DNA of 64,000 nucleotides, taken from positions 186,001 to 250,000 of the forward strand of contig NZ_JAHWGU010000002.1 in the NCBI RefSeq assembly GCF_020873875.1, given 5' to 3'. The stretch is from Actinoplanes sp. DH11. GTDB lineage: Bacteria; Actinomycetota; Actinomycetes; Mycobacteriales; Micromonosporaceae. Below, piece by piece: positions 41,339 to 49,660 of the stretch (positions within the stretch are counted from its first letter, which is position 1; each line of letters opens with the position of its first letter). Under the pieces are notes generated by a model, which had not been told where the DNA came from, made no database searches, and saw only the letters and a program-made list of their open reading frames with translations. The translations under genes and the position numbers were made by a program.

Positions 41339-41979
41339 CAGCTCTTCGGCATCAGGACGGAGTCGACGATGTAGACGTTGGCGTTGGCGGTCTGCACATT
41401 GCCGCACACGACCGAGGCCGACCCACCGACCGTGAAGTCCTCGCCGCTGCCGCTGACCGTCAGTTCTTCGCCCTGCAAGGTCTTGTGCGGGCCGGCCAGA
41501 TCGGACGGGGTCAGCTTGCCCGGCACCACGTGGTAGGTGAGCACGCTGGTCAGCGTTTTCTGGTCGGCGAGAACCTTGTCCAGGTCGGCCTTCGGAATCT
41601 TGCCGAAGGCGTCGTTGGTCGGTGCGAACACGGTGATGCCGTCGGCGGAGTTGAGCGAATCCACCAGACCGGCCTTCTTGACCGCGGTGACCAGGGTCGA
41701 CAGCAACGGGTTGCCGGATGCGGCCGTCGCCACCGGCACCTGGGCCATCGCCTCGAAACTGCCCTTGTTCGACGGGTCGGCCGGCACCGACGCACAGCCC
41801 GCGCCGAAGTTGACCATCGAGTCGGCAGCCATGCTGGGTGCGGCGCTGGGTGCCGCCGAGGTCATCGCCGGCATCGTGGGCTCGGCGGCGGCCTGGTCTT
41901 CCGACTCGCTGCCGCACGCCGTCAGCGAGAACGCGAAGACGGTGGCCGCGGCCAGGACGGTGAATTTCGGTGCACGCAT
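41338..41979 (-). CDS. Fasciclin-domain lipoprotein
   Basis: 213 residues from ATG 41979 (AAGGAAC about 10 bases upstream); a longer in-frame start lacks a signal. The lipobox is FSLTAC. After an Ala/Ser/Met linker comes one fasciclin domain with the H1 motif ITVFAPTNDAFGKIP, the central YHVV, and the H2 region NANVYIVDSVLMP. Fasciclin proteins mediate adhesion or act with membrane redox enzymes; the mycobacterial MPT70/83 type is similar in size. Overlap with the molybdoenzyme stop/start suggests a joint function at the outer membrane face. Confidence 0.9.
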   Translation of the reverse strand: MRAPKFTVLAAATVFAFSLTACGSESEDQAAAEPTMPAMTSAAPSAAPSMAADSMVNFGAGCASVPADPSNKGSFEAMAQVPVATAASGNPLLSTLVTAVKKAGLVDSLNSADGITVFAPTNDAFGKIPKADLDKVLADQKTLTSVLTYHVVPGKLTPSDLAGPHKTLQGEELTVSGSGEDFTVGGSASVVCGNVQTANANVYIVDSVLMPKS

Positions 41980-42294
41980 TTTCTTGTTCCTTCTGCAGTG
42001 GGGGACCTTCACCCCTGATTCGGCGCGGGCCGCGCGGCGGATTGGTGGGACCGTGGATCTTTCTCGCACCGGCCACCGTGCGGACCGGCTTCGAGTGCCG
42101 CCGAGCGGCGTGGCGGATCGGCTCGGAGCGACACCACAAGTCAGCATCAAGCCACGACCCGCCCTGTCGTACGCTGCACGTACGCGTCACAATGACCCCA
42201 TGCCGGATGCCAGGGAACGTCAGCGTGCCAGGGCACCGGGGAGGTCGCCGCGCGAGGCGAGCTGTCCGCATCCACGGCGAAGCGGCGCCGCCCG
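41980..42294. other. Divergent gap between fasciclin and phosphatase genes
   Basis: 315 bp without a credible gene. It presumably carries promoters for both directions. The only symmetry noticed is CGTACG-CTGCA-CGTACG near 42168-42184. Confidence 0.4.
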
Positions 42295-43611
42295 GTGACC
42301 GTTTCGGCGGATCTGCCCGCGCCGATCTTCGATGCCGGCCGGCTGGCCGCCGTGCGGCGAACCGGCCTGCTGGACACCGGACCGGACGAGGCGTTCGACC
42401 GGCTCACCCGGCTCGCCGCGACCCTGCTCGGCACCCCGTTCACGTTCGTCACGATCGTCGACGACACCCGGTCGTTCTGGAAGAGTTCCACCGGCACCGG
42501 GCCCGCCGACCGGCAGCACACCCTGCAACAGTCGTTCTGCCGGTACGTGGTCGGCTCCGGCGCCGAACTGATCGTCCCGGACACGCTCGCCGATCCGCGT
42601 ACCGCAAGCAATCCGTCGATCGAGCAGATGGGTGTCGCCGCCTGGGCCGGTTTCCCGGTGCGCTCCCCCGACGGGCACATCCTGGGCACCTTCTGCGCCG
42701 TGGACACCACGCCGCGGCAGTGGACCCCGCACGACATCGCCGTGCTGGAAACCCTGGCACAGGCCGCCGCCGGCGAGATCGCGCTCCGGGCCGCCGTCGC
42801 CGACGCCGAAGCCGCGACCGCCCGCGCCCGAGCCGCCACGCTGGAGGCCGAACACGCCACCGCCCGCGCCGAGGACCTGGCCGAGACGTTGCAGCAGAGC
42901 CTGCTGCCACCACAACTCCCGGTGATCCCGGGCGTCGAGGTCGCCGTGCGGTACAGGCGGGCCACCGCCGGCCGGGCCGACGTCTACGGCGACTTCTACG
43001 ACGTCTTCCCCTCCGTCCGCGACACCTGGGCGGTCGTGGTCGGCGACGTCGCCGGCAAAGGCCCGCAGGCGGCGAAAGTGACAGCCCTGGCCCGGTACAC
43101 GCTGCGTGCCGCCGCCGCCCGATCCACCATCCCCAGCGCCAACCTGGCCGCGCTCAACGCCGCGCTGCTCGACTGGTACACCGACGACAGGCGCTTCCTC
43201 ACCGCCGTCTACGCGAGCCTGCGCCCGCACCCCGCCGGCATCAGCGTGCGGGTCAGCTGCGCGGGCCACGACGCCGCCCTGCTCCGGCGCGCCGACGGCC
43301 GCATCCGGACCCTGGGCCGGCACGGACTTGTGCTCGGCTGGCGGCCCCAACCCACCCTGCGCGACCAGCGTACGGTCCTGCGTCCCGGCGACAGCCTGGT
43401 CCTGTTCACCGACGGCATCACCGAGGGCCGCCGCGCCGACACCCGCGAACTGTTCGGCCCCGAACGTCTCCACCAGGTCGTCGCCACCACCGACGCACAA
43501 TCCGCCGGGCACCTGGCCGCCGCCGTCGACGACGCCGTCACCACCTTCACCGGCGGCCACCTCAGCGACGACACGGCCGTCCTGGTCCTGCACATCCCGG
43601 CCGAGCCCTGA
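42295..43611 (+). CDS. GAF-domain PP2C/SpoIIE-type protein phosphatase
   Basis: 438 residues. A GAF sensor domain (about 10-165; TGPDEAFDRLTRLAATLLGTPFTFV, QSFCRYVV, GFPVRSPDGHILGTFCAVD) is followed by a short coiled linker and a PP2C catalytic domain with metal-binding motifs YGDFYDVF, VVVGDVAGKGPQAAK and LVLFTDGITEGR. It probably dephosphorylates an anti-anti-sigma factor in a partner-switching cascade controlled by a small ligand or redox state sensed by GAF; the Cys in FCRYV and FCAVD may matter. No anti-sigma or STAS gene is nearby. The start is GTG 42295, with a weak ribosome site. Confidence 0.88.
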   Translation: MTVSADLPAPIFDAGRLAAVRRTGLLDTGPDEAFDRLTRLAATLLGTPFTFVTIVDDTRSFWKSSTGTGPADRQHTLQQSFCRYVVGSGAELIVPDTLADPRTASNPSIEQMGVAAWAGFPVRSPDGHILGTFCAVDTTPRQWTPHDIAVLETLAQAAAGEIALRAAVADAEAATARARAATLEAEHATARAEDLAETLQQSLLPPQLPVIPGVEVAVRYRRATAGRADVYGDFYDVFPSVRDTWAVVVGDVAGKGPQAAKVTALARYTLRAAAARSTIPSANLAALNAALLDWYTDDRRFLTAVYASLRPHPAGISVRVSCAGHDAALLRRADGRIRTLGRHGLVLGWRPQPTLRDQRTVLRPGDSLVLFTDGITEGRRADTRELFGPERLHQVVATTDAQSAGHLAAAVDDAVTTFTGGHLSDDTAVLVLHIPAEP

Positions 43612-43669
43612 CGGCCCCGCACCTCACGCGCGGCCTCACACCGCCGGGCCGATCACCCGGTCCAGACCT

Positions 43670-43772
43670 CTTCCTTGCCGCTTGCCCGGTCGCCCGCTTG
43701 CCCCCTTGCCCCCTCGCCCGCTTGCCCGCTTGCCCGCTTGCACCCTTGCCCCCTCGCCCGCTCGCCCGCTCC
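43670..43772. repeat. CGCTTGCCCG short-period repeat tract
   Basis: A run of about ten imperfect 8-10-base units (CGCTTGCC, CGCTCGCC, CCCTTGCC) just after the phosphatase gene. Non-coding. Confidence 0.75.
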
Positions 43773-43783
43773 GCTGATCAAAT

Positions 43784-44110
43784 CCGGCTGACACCCACGG
43801 TCGCTGGAAGCGCTCCCCCACAGCCACCAGTGACAGCCCACCAAACCGGCTGACACCCACGGCTGCCCGCAAGCGCTTCCACAACCACCACTGACAGCCG
43901 AGCGAACCCAACTGACCCACGGCCGCCGCCGAGCAGTCACCGCAACCACCACCGCCAGCTGATCAAATCCGGCTGACACCCACGGTCACTGAAAGCGCTC
44001 CCCCACAGCCACCAGTGACAGCCCACCAAACCGGCTGACACCCACGGCTGCCCGCAAGCGCTTCCACAACCACCACCGGTGACAGCTGTCCAACCGGCTG
44101 ACACCCACGG
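43784..44110. repeat. Six-unit array with ~62-bp period
   Basis: The core CCGGCTGACACCCACGG recurs at 43784, 43846, 43907 (degenerate), 43969, 44031 and 44094, i.e. every 61-63 bp. The sequences between cores are also related: units 1 and 4 match (AAGCGCTCCCCCACAGCC), as do 2 and 5 (CTGCCCGCAAGCGCTTCC). A three-unit block of about 185 bp was therefore duplicated. The AGCGCT centre present in four units resembles a LacI-type half-operator dyad. It lies in the convergent gap between the phosphatase and nrdB genes. Confidence 0.85.
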
Positions 44111-44173
44111 TCGCTGGAATCGACGCACCCGCCGGATGATCACCGGCCGCCACATCCTGGTTCGCGCCCGGCC

Positions 44174-44250
44174 GCGAATCGGCGCGCGCGGGGTGCGAAT
44201 CGGCGCGCGCGGGGTGCGAATCGGCGCGCGCGGGGTGCGAATCGGCGCGC
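44174..44250. repeat. 21-bp tandem repeat, four copies
   Basis: GCGAATCGGCGCGCGCGGGGT starts at 44174, 44195, 44216 and 44237, between the 62-bp array and the nrdB terminator. Non-coding. Confidence 0.88.
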
Positions 44251-44274
44251 ACTGGGAGGCTTGGCGTCGGTGGG

Positions 44275-44301
44275 CGCCCCGGGAGCTGGGCTCCCGGGGC
44301 G
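44275..44301 (-). terminator. Terminator hairpin of the nrdAB operon
   Basis: A perfect 12-bp stem CGCCCCGGGAGC (44275-44286) / GCTCCCGGGGCG (44290-44301), loop TGG, 8 bp after the nrdB stop. Confidence 0.8.
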
Positions 44302-44308
44302 GTGCGGA

Positions 44309-45304
44309 TCAGAAGTCGTCGTCGAAGCTGACGGTTCCGGTCACTCCTACCTGGTAGGCGGAGACGCGGCGTTCGAAGAAGTTGGAGAGTTCCTGCACGT
44401 CCTGCAGTTCCATGAAGGCGAACGGGTTCTTGCTGCCGTACATGGGCTGGATGCCCAGGGCCATCAGCCGGCGGTCGGCCACGTGCTGGAGGTATTCGCG
44501 CATGTCGCCGAGGGACATGCCGGAGACGCCCTGTTCCAGCAGGTCCTCGGCGAACTGGACCTCGCACTCGACGGCTTCGGCGAGCATGTCGCGGACCTGC
44601 TGCTCCATGGTGGCGTCGAACAGGTCGGGTTCCTCGGCGCGGACCTGGTCGACGACGTCGAACGCGAACGCCATGTGCATGCTCTCGTCACGGAACACCC
44701 AGTTGGTGCCGGACGCGAGACCTTGCAGGACACCGCGCGAGCGCAGGAAGTAGACGTACGCGAACGCGCCGTAGAAGAACAGGCCTTCGATGCAGGCGGC
44801 GAAGCAGATGACGTTGAGCAGGAACGCCCGCCGGTCCTCCTTGGTGCGCAGCTCCCGCATCTCGAAGATGGAGTCGATCCACTTGAAGCAGAACTCGGCC
44901 TTGCGCGCGATCGACGGGATGTTGTCGACGGCGGCGAACGCGGCCGCGCGTTCGGCTTCGTCGGGCACGTAGGTGTCCAGCAGGTTCAGGTAGAACTGGA
45001 CGTGTACGGCCTCCTCGAACAGCTGCCGGGAGAGGTAGAGCCGGCCCTCCGGGGAGTTGACGTGCTGGTAGAGGTTGAGCACCAGGTTGTTCGCCACGAT
45101 CGTGTCGCCGGTGGCGAAGAACGCGACGAGCCGCGACACCAGGTGCTGCTCGGCGGGGCTGAGTTTGGCCAGGTCGGCGAGGTCGCCGTGCAGGTCGACC
45201 TCCTCGACGGTCCAGGTGTTCTTGATGGCGTCCTTGAAGCGGTCGAAGAAGTGCGGGTACTTCATCGGCCGCAGGGTCAGGTCCATTCCGGGGTCGAGCA
45301 GCAT
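44309..45304 (-). CDS. nrdB: Class I ribonucleotide reductase, beta (radical) subunit
   Basis: 331 residues. The di-iron ligands appear in NTWTVEEVDL, QLFEEAVHVQFY and FRDESMHMAF. The Tyr of HVQFY is at the position of the stable radical (E. coli Tyr122). The C-terminus VSFDDDF is the usual peptide that docks on the alpha subunit. It forms and holds the radical used by NrdA to reduce ribonucleotides. The ATG at 45304 overlaps the nrdA stop by one base (TAATG). It is followed by a strong hairpin. Transcription is expected from the nrdA promoter and so under the cobalamin riboswitch. Confidence 0.95.
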   Translation of the reverse strand: MLLDPGMDLTLRPMKYPHFFDRFKDAIKNTWTVEEVDLHGDLADLAKLSPAEQHLVSRLVAFFATGDTIVANNLVLNLYQHVNSPEGRLYLSRQLFEEAVHVQFYLNLLDTYVPDEAERAAAFAAVDNIPSIARKAEFCFKWIDSIFEMRELRTKEDRRAFLLNVICFAACIEGLFFYGAFAYVYFLRSRGVLQGLASGTNWVFRDESMHMAFAFDVVDQVRAEEPDLFDATMEQQVRDMLAEAVECEVQFAEDLLEQGVSGMSLGDMREYLQHVADRRLMALGIQPMYGSKNPFAFMELQDVQELSNFFERRVSAYQVGVTGTVSFDDDF

Positions 45305-47727
45305 TACTGGCAGGCCTCACACGATTCGGGGTTTTCCAGGGAGCAGAGTTCGGCCTCGGTCAGCGCCGGGATCAGCGCGACGGGGGCGGCGACGACGGAT
45401 GCCGCCGGAGCGGGCGCGGCCGGCGCGGCGACCGAGACGGTCGCCTGCTGGATGCGCGTGGCGGGACGCGACCGCAGGTAGTAGCTGGTCTTGAGACCGG
45501 CCTTCCAGGCGTACAGGTACATCGAGGACAGTTTGTTGATGGTCGGCGCCGCCATGAACAGGTTCAGCGACTGTGACTGGTCGATGAACGGGGCGCGGGC
45601 GGCGGCCAGCTCGATCAGCGCCTTCTGCGGGAGTTCCCATGCGGTACGGAACAACTCGCGCACGTCGGCCGGCAGCTCGGCGATGCCCTGCACCGAACCT
45701 TCGGCCCGCTTGATCTGCTCGCGGACGGCGGCCGTCCACAGGCCGCGGGACTTGAGTTCCCGTACCAGATAGGTGTTGATCTGGAGGAACTCGCCGGACA
45801 TGGTCTCGCGCTTGAACAGGTTGCTGACCTGCGGCTCGATGCACTCGTAGCAGCCGGCGATGGACGCGATCGTCGCCGTCGGCGCGATCGCGATCAGCAG
45901 CGAGTTGCGCAGGCCGTGCTCGGCGACGGCGGCACGCAGCGCGTCCCAGCGACCGGTCTGCGTCAGCGTGGCACCCCACAGGTCCGGGTGCAGGTCGCCC
46001 TTGGCGGCGCGGGTCTCCGGGTACGCCGGGTGCGGGCCGAACTCCTGAGCCAGGGCGACCGACGACTCCAGCGCGGTCAGGAAGATCTCCTCCTGGACCC
46101 GGGTCGACAGTTCCTTGGCCTCGGCCGAGTCGAACGGCAGCCCCAGCACGAAGAACGCGTCCTGCAGACCCATCAGGCCCAGGCCGACCGGGCGCCAGCG
46201 CGGGTTCGACGCGGCGGCCTGCTGCGACGGGTAGTAGTTGATGTCGATGACGCGGTCCAGGTAGACGACCGCGGTACGGACGGTCTCGCGCAGCTTCTCC
46301 CAGTCGACCCCGCCGGCCGTGGTGTGCGCGCCCAGGTTGATCGAGCCGAGGTTGCAGACGGCGGTCTCGTCGTCGTTGTTGACCTCGAGGATCTCGGTGC
46401 ACAGGTTCGACAGGTGGATGGTGTTGCCGGGCGCGCCGGTTTGGTTGGACAGCGCGTTGGAGCGGTCCTTGAACGTCATCCAGCCGTTACCGGTCTGTGC
46501 CAGCGTGCGCATCATCCGGCCGTACAGGTCACGCGCCTTGACGGTTTTGACCGCCTTCTTTTCGGCGATCCGGTACGCCTCGGTGAACTCGTCGCCGAAC
46601 AGGTCCGGCAGCTCGGGCGCGTCCGACGGGTCGATCAGTGACCAGTCCTCGTCGGCCTCGACCCGGCGCATGAACTCGTCCGGGATCCAGTTCGCCAGGT
46701 TCAGGTTGTGCGTCCGGCGGGACTCCTCGCCGGTGTTGTCGCGCAGCTCCAGGAACTCCTCGACGTCCGGGTGCCACGGCTCGAGGTAGACGCAGGCCGC
46801 ACCCTTGCGCCGGCCGCCCTGGTTGACCGCGGCCACGCCGGCGTCGAGGGTCTTCAGGAACGGCACGATGCCGTTCGACCGGCCGTTGGTGCCGCGGATC
46901 AGCGCACCCCGGCCGCGCACCCGCGACCAGGCGATGCCGATGCCGCCGGAGAACTTCGACAGCTTCGCGACCTGGTGGTACCGCTCGTAGATCGAGTCCA
47001 GTTCGTCCTTCGGCGAGTCGACCAGGAAGCACGAGGACATCTGGGTGTGCCGGGTGCCGGAGTTGAAGAGCGTCGGCGAGCTGGGCAGGTACGCCAGCGA
47101 CGACATGAGGCGGTAGAAGCCGATCGCTTCGCTCGCGTCCTTCGACAGGCCGCACGCCACCCGCAGCAGCCAGTACTGCGGCGTCTCGACGACGACGCGG
47201 TCCTGCGGGTGACGCAGCAGGTAGCGGTCGGCGACGGTACGCAGTCCGAAGTACTCGAACCGCAGGTCACCGGCGGTGTCGATGGCATCGTCGAGCTCGC
47301 GGGCGTTACCGGCGACGAAGGCGGCCGTCTCGTCGCCGATCAGGCCGAGGCCGTGCGCGTACCGGATCGAGTCGCTGAAGCTGGTGACGCCCTGGACGCG
47401 GACCTCGTTGTCGACGTACGCGGCGAGCAGCCGGGCGGCGAGCTTGGAGTACTGCGGTTCCTCACCGATAAGTTCGGCGGCCGTCTGGATCGACAGCTTG
47501 TCCAGCTCCGCGGTGGTGGCGCCGTCGTAGAGACCGCTGATGGTCTTGGTCGCGACGCGCAGCGGGTCCACCTCGTCCAGGTCGGACACCCACAGCTCCA
47601 CCGCCCGCACGATCTTGTTGACGTCGACCGGCTCCAGGTCGCCGTTGCGCTTGCGGACCTGCATCGCGTGCCGGCGCTGCTCCGGCACCACGTTCCCGGT
47701 CACCGGCGGATCCTGTGTCGCTGTCAT
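45304..47727 (-). CDS. nrdA: Class I ribonucleotide reductase, alpha (catalytic) subunit
   Basis: 807 residues. An ATP-cone lies at residues ~20-110 (MQVRKRNGDLEPVDVNKIVRAVELW). Catalytic features are SSCFLVDS (first active-site Cys) and NLCTEILEVNN (Asn-Cys-Glu radical chemistry). The Ala-rich flexible tail ends CSLENPESCEACQ, the redox Cys pair that is re-reduced by thioredoxin. The start ATG 47727 follows a GAGGGGGACGGG site. It makes deoxynucleotides with NrdB. The long leader contains a cobalamin riboswitch, implying that the host also has the B12-dependent class II enzyme and shuts this one off when B12 is plentiful. Confidence 0.96.
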   Translation of the reverse strand: MTATQDPPVTGNVVPEQRRHAMQVRKRNGDLEPVDVNKIVRAVELWVSDLDEVDPLRVATKTISGLYDGATTAELDKLSIQTAAELIGEEPQYSKLAARLLAAYVDNEVRVQGVTSFSDSIRYAHGLGLIGDETAAFVAGNARELDDAIDTAGDLRFEYFGLRTVADRYLLRHPQDRVVVETPQYWLLRVACGLSKDASEAIGFYRLMSSLAYLPSSPTLFNSGTRHTQMSSCFLVDSPKDELDSIYERYHQVAKLSKFSGGIGIAWSRVRGRGALIRGTNGRSNGIVPFLKTLDAGVAAVNQGGRRKGAACVYLEPWHPDVEEFLELRDNTGEESRRTHNLNLANWIPDEFMRRVEADEDWSLIDPSDAPELPDLFGDEFTEAYRIAEKKAVKTVKARDLYGRMMRTLAQTGNGWMTFKDRSNALSNQTGAPGNTIHLSNLCTEILEVNNDDETAVCNLGSINLGAHTTAGGVDWEKLRETVRTAVVYLDRVIDINYYPSQQAAASNPRWRPVGLGLMGLQDAFFVLGLPFDSAEAKELSTRVQEEIFLTALESSVALAQEFGPHPAYPETRAAKGDLHPDLWGATLTQTGRWDALRAAVAEHGLRNSLLIAIAPTATIASIAGCYECIEPQVSNLFKRETMSGEFLQINTYLVRELKSRGLWTAAVREQIKRAEGSVQGIAELPADVRELFRTAWELPQKALIELAAARAPFIDQSQSLNLFMAAPTINKLSSMYLYAWKAGLKTSYYLRSRPATRIQQATVSVAAPAAPAPAASVVAAPVALIPALTEAELCSLENPESCEACQ

Positions 47728-47865
47728 CTACCCGTCCCCCTCTGTCACGTCCACTCGACTGGCCCGTCGGACGCGCAGGAGAACGCCGCCGCCGCCCACG
47801 ACGGGGCTGCGGCTGATGGCGTCGGCCGTCCCACGCGGCCTTCGACCGCCGCACACCGGTGGTGG

Positions 47866-48045
47866 TGTGCGGCGCACTGGCAGGTCTTCGGACTCGCGGG
47901 CACGGCCTGGTACAGGCCACCTACTGGCCGTCGCTTCCCAGGCCCGGGAGGGCCCAGTGCTTCCTGACGGCTGTCGTTCCCACTCACCGCTGCGGGGCAG
48001 TCCCGGTTTTGCACCGGGTTCCCTGTTGCCTCGGACATCCCCTGA
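47866..48045 (-). ncRNA. Cobalamin (adenosylcobalamin) riboswitch in the nrdAB leader
   Basis: Read on the minus strand, the leader contains the aptamer hallmarks in order: GAGGCAACAGGGAA, CCCGGTGCAAAACCGGGACTG, CCCCGCAGCGGTGAG and, at the 3' side, GAGTCCGAAGACCTGCC (B12-box region, 47879-47895). A distance of about 140 bases separates it from the nrdA start. AdoCbl riboswitches repress their downstream gene on ligand binding. Control of class I nrdAB by such a switch is known in Streptomyces, which also carry class II nrdJ. Confidence 0.9.
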
Positions 48046-48072
48046 CGGGCATGGCCGAACCAGCTGCGGGAG

Positions 48073-48117
48073 ACACCATATATGGGCGGCCGTCCTGGGA
48101 CCTACCCAACATGGTGT
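48073..48117 (-). promoter_or_regulatory. Candidate paired NrdR boxes upstream of nrdAB
   Basis: ACACCATATATGGGCG (48073-48088) and CTACCCAACATGGTGT (48102-48117) resemble the NrdR palindrome (ACACxATATATxGTGT) as outward-facing copies with centres about 29 bp apart, close to the three-turn spacing seen for NrdR pairs. They sit just upstream of the riboswitch, where the promoter should be. NrdR would add nucleotide-pool control to the B12 control. Confidence 0.55.
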
Positions 48118-48305
48118 GTCGAACTCGTCAGTCTTCCGTGATCACCCCACCGGGTGGGCGGACCGTCGCCGCGGCGCCGCATGCGGCTCCGGAAAACCCG
48201 AGATCCTTTCGTTACGGGGTCACCCATCAAAGCCGATTGGTATTTCGATGCGTTGGGTACAGGTGGTTCGGCGGGAGATGCCCGCCGACGAAACGGAGCA
48301 AAGTC

Positions 48306-48461
48306 ATGCTGGTTCTTGGACTCATTCTTCTGCTGCTGGGCATCTTCCTGAAGGTGTCGATCCTGTACACGATCGGCATCATCCTCCTGGTGATCGGCGC
48401 TGTGCTCTGGATCCTCGGCGCTGTCGGCCGCCCGGTCGGTGGTCGAAAAGTCTGGTTCTGA
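48306..48461 (+). CDS. Small two-helix membrane protein (DUF6131-like)
   Basis: 51 residues: MLVLGLILLLLGIFL, a short turn, then YTIGIILLVIGAVLWILGAVGRPVGGRKVWF. Two hydrophobic segments with a basic/aromatic C-terminus match the DUF6131-like micro-proteins common in actinobacteria. The function is unknown. The ATG at 48306 has GGAG 7-8 bases upstream, and a hairpin follows the stop, so it is a stand-alone gene. The longer in-frame starts upstream have no ribosome site. Confidence 0.8.
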   Translation: MLVLGLILLLLGIFLKVSILYTIGIILLVIGAVLWILGAVGRPVGGRKVWF

Positions 48462-48484
48462 TTCCTGCCTTCTGGCATGGCGAA

Positions 48485-48518
48485 AAAGGGCAGCCCACTT
48501 TCGAGCGGGCGGCCCTTT
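48485..48518 (+). terminator. Terminator of the small membrane-protein gene
   Basis: AAAGGGC-A-GCCC (48485-48496) pairs with GGGC-G-GCCCTTT (48507-48518) with one A/G mismatch, 24 bp after the stop. Confidence 0.7.
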
Positions 48519-48640
48519 CGCATGTCCGCAGCCTTTTCCGATGTCCGCGGCGAATTCCGGGCGCGGCGAGAACCGCATCGGGCGAAGCGCGTACTGGTAG
48601 GGCATCCCAGCCGGGTCCGCCGCGTCGTACCGTCGGAAGG

Positions 48641-49525
48641 GTGAACAACCGAGTCGAAGTACGCGATTTCCTCACCTCGCGTCGCGCCAAGGTCACCCCT
48701 GAGCAGGCCGGGATCCCGGCCGCCGGGCAGCGACGCGTCCCCGGGCTGCGCCGCAGCGAAGTCGCCGCGCTCGCCGGGATGAGCGTCGAGTACTACGCGA
48801 AGCTGGAACGCGGCGCCCTGGCCGGGGTGTCGGCCGGTGTGCTCGAGGCGATCGCCCGCGCCCTGCAACTCGACGACGCCGAACGCGCCCACCTGATGCG
48901 GCTCGCGCAGGAGGCCAACGGCAGCAGCGCGCTGCTGCGGCCGAGCCGGCGGCCGAAGCAGTGGGCGGTGCGGCCGAACCTGCAGTGGTCGCTGGACGCC
49001 GTCACCGCTCCGGCGATCGTGGTGAACCAGCGGCAGGACCTGCTCGCGGCGAACCTGCTGGGCCGGGCGATGTACAGCGACGTCTACGCCGACCCGGCCC
49101 GGGTGCCGAACTTCGGCAGGTTCACGTTCCTGGACAGCGCGGCACGCCGGTTCTACCCGGACTGGGACCTGGCGGCCGACATGACGGTGGCGAACCTGCG
49201 CACCGCGGCCGGCGTGGACCCGCACAACAAGGACCTGCACGACCTCGTCGGCGAGCTGTCCACCCGCAGCGACGAGTTCCGGCGCCGCTGGGGCTCGCAC
49301 AACGTGCGCATCCACGGCACCGGGGTCAAGACCTTCCACCACCAGGCCGTCGGCGACCTCGAACTCCACTACGAGAGCATGGGGCTGATCGCCGAGCCGG
49401 GACTCGTCCTGACGGTCTACTCCGCCGAGCCCTCCTCGCCGACCGCGCAGGCACTGGCCCTGCTCGCGTCGTGGGCGGCCACCACCACCGAGGGCGACCG
49501 CAGCCCGGCACACCATCTCGGGTGA
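48641..49525 (+). CDS. XRE-type regulator with MmyB-like ligand-binding domain
   Basis: 294 residues. The N-terminal helix-turn-helix reads VPGLRRSEVAALAGMSVEYYAKLERGALAGVSAGVLEAIARAL (about 32-75). The rest (AITAPAIVVNQRQDLLAANLLGRAMYSDVY, FLDSAARRFYPDWDLAADMTVANLRTAAGVDPHN, FHHQAVGDLELHYESM) matches the MmyB/PF17765 sensor domain typical of actinobacterial regulators that often control an adjacent dehydrogenase or reductase. No divergent target is present here. The GTG at 48641 abuts GGAAGG, closer than ideal; family alignment supports this start. The 135 bp after it hold short CAGCACTACCGGGT and CGGCCGAGATCCGGT repeats and no gene. Confidence 0.88.
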   Translation: MNNRVEVRDFLTSRRAKVTPEQAGIPAAGQRRVPGLRRSEVAALAGMSVEYYAKLERGALAGVSAGVLEAIARALQLDDAERAHLMRLAQEANGSSALLRPSRRPKQWAVRPNLQWSLDAVTAPAIVVNQRQDLLAANLLGRAMYSDVYADPARVPNFGRFTFLDSAARRFYPDWDLAADMTVANLRTAAGVDPHNKDLHDLVGELSTRSDEFRRRWGSHNVRIHGTGVKTFHHQAVGDLELHYESMGLIAEPGLVLTVYSAEPSSPTAQALALLASWAATTTEGDRSPAHHLG

Positions 49526-49660
49526 GCCGGGCGGGCCGCGATCCGAGTCAGCACTACCGGGTCAGCACTACCGGGTCGGCCGAGATCCGGTCAGCGCCAC
49601 CGGGCCGGCCGAGATCCGGTAAAGCGCCCGCCGGGCCCGCCGGGTGCCGCCCCCGGTCGC

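Noticed and set aside
43784..44110. CRISPR array
   Set aside because: The intervals between the 17-base cores are related to each other, core copies are degenerate, and no cas gene is nearby.
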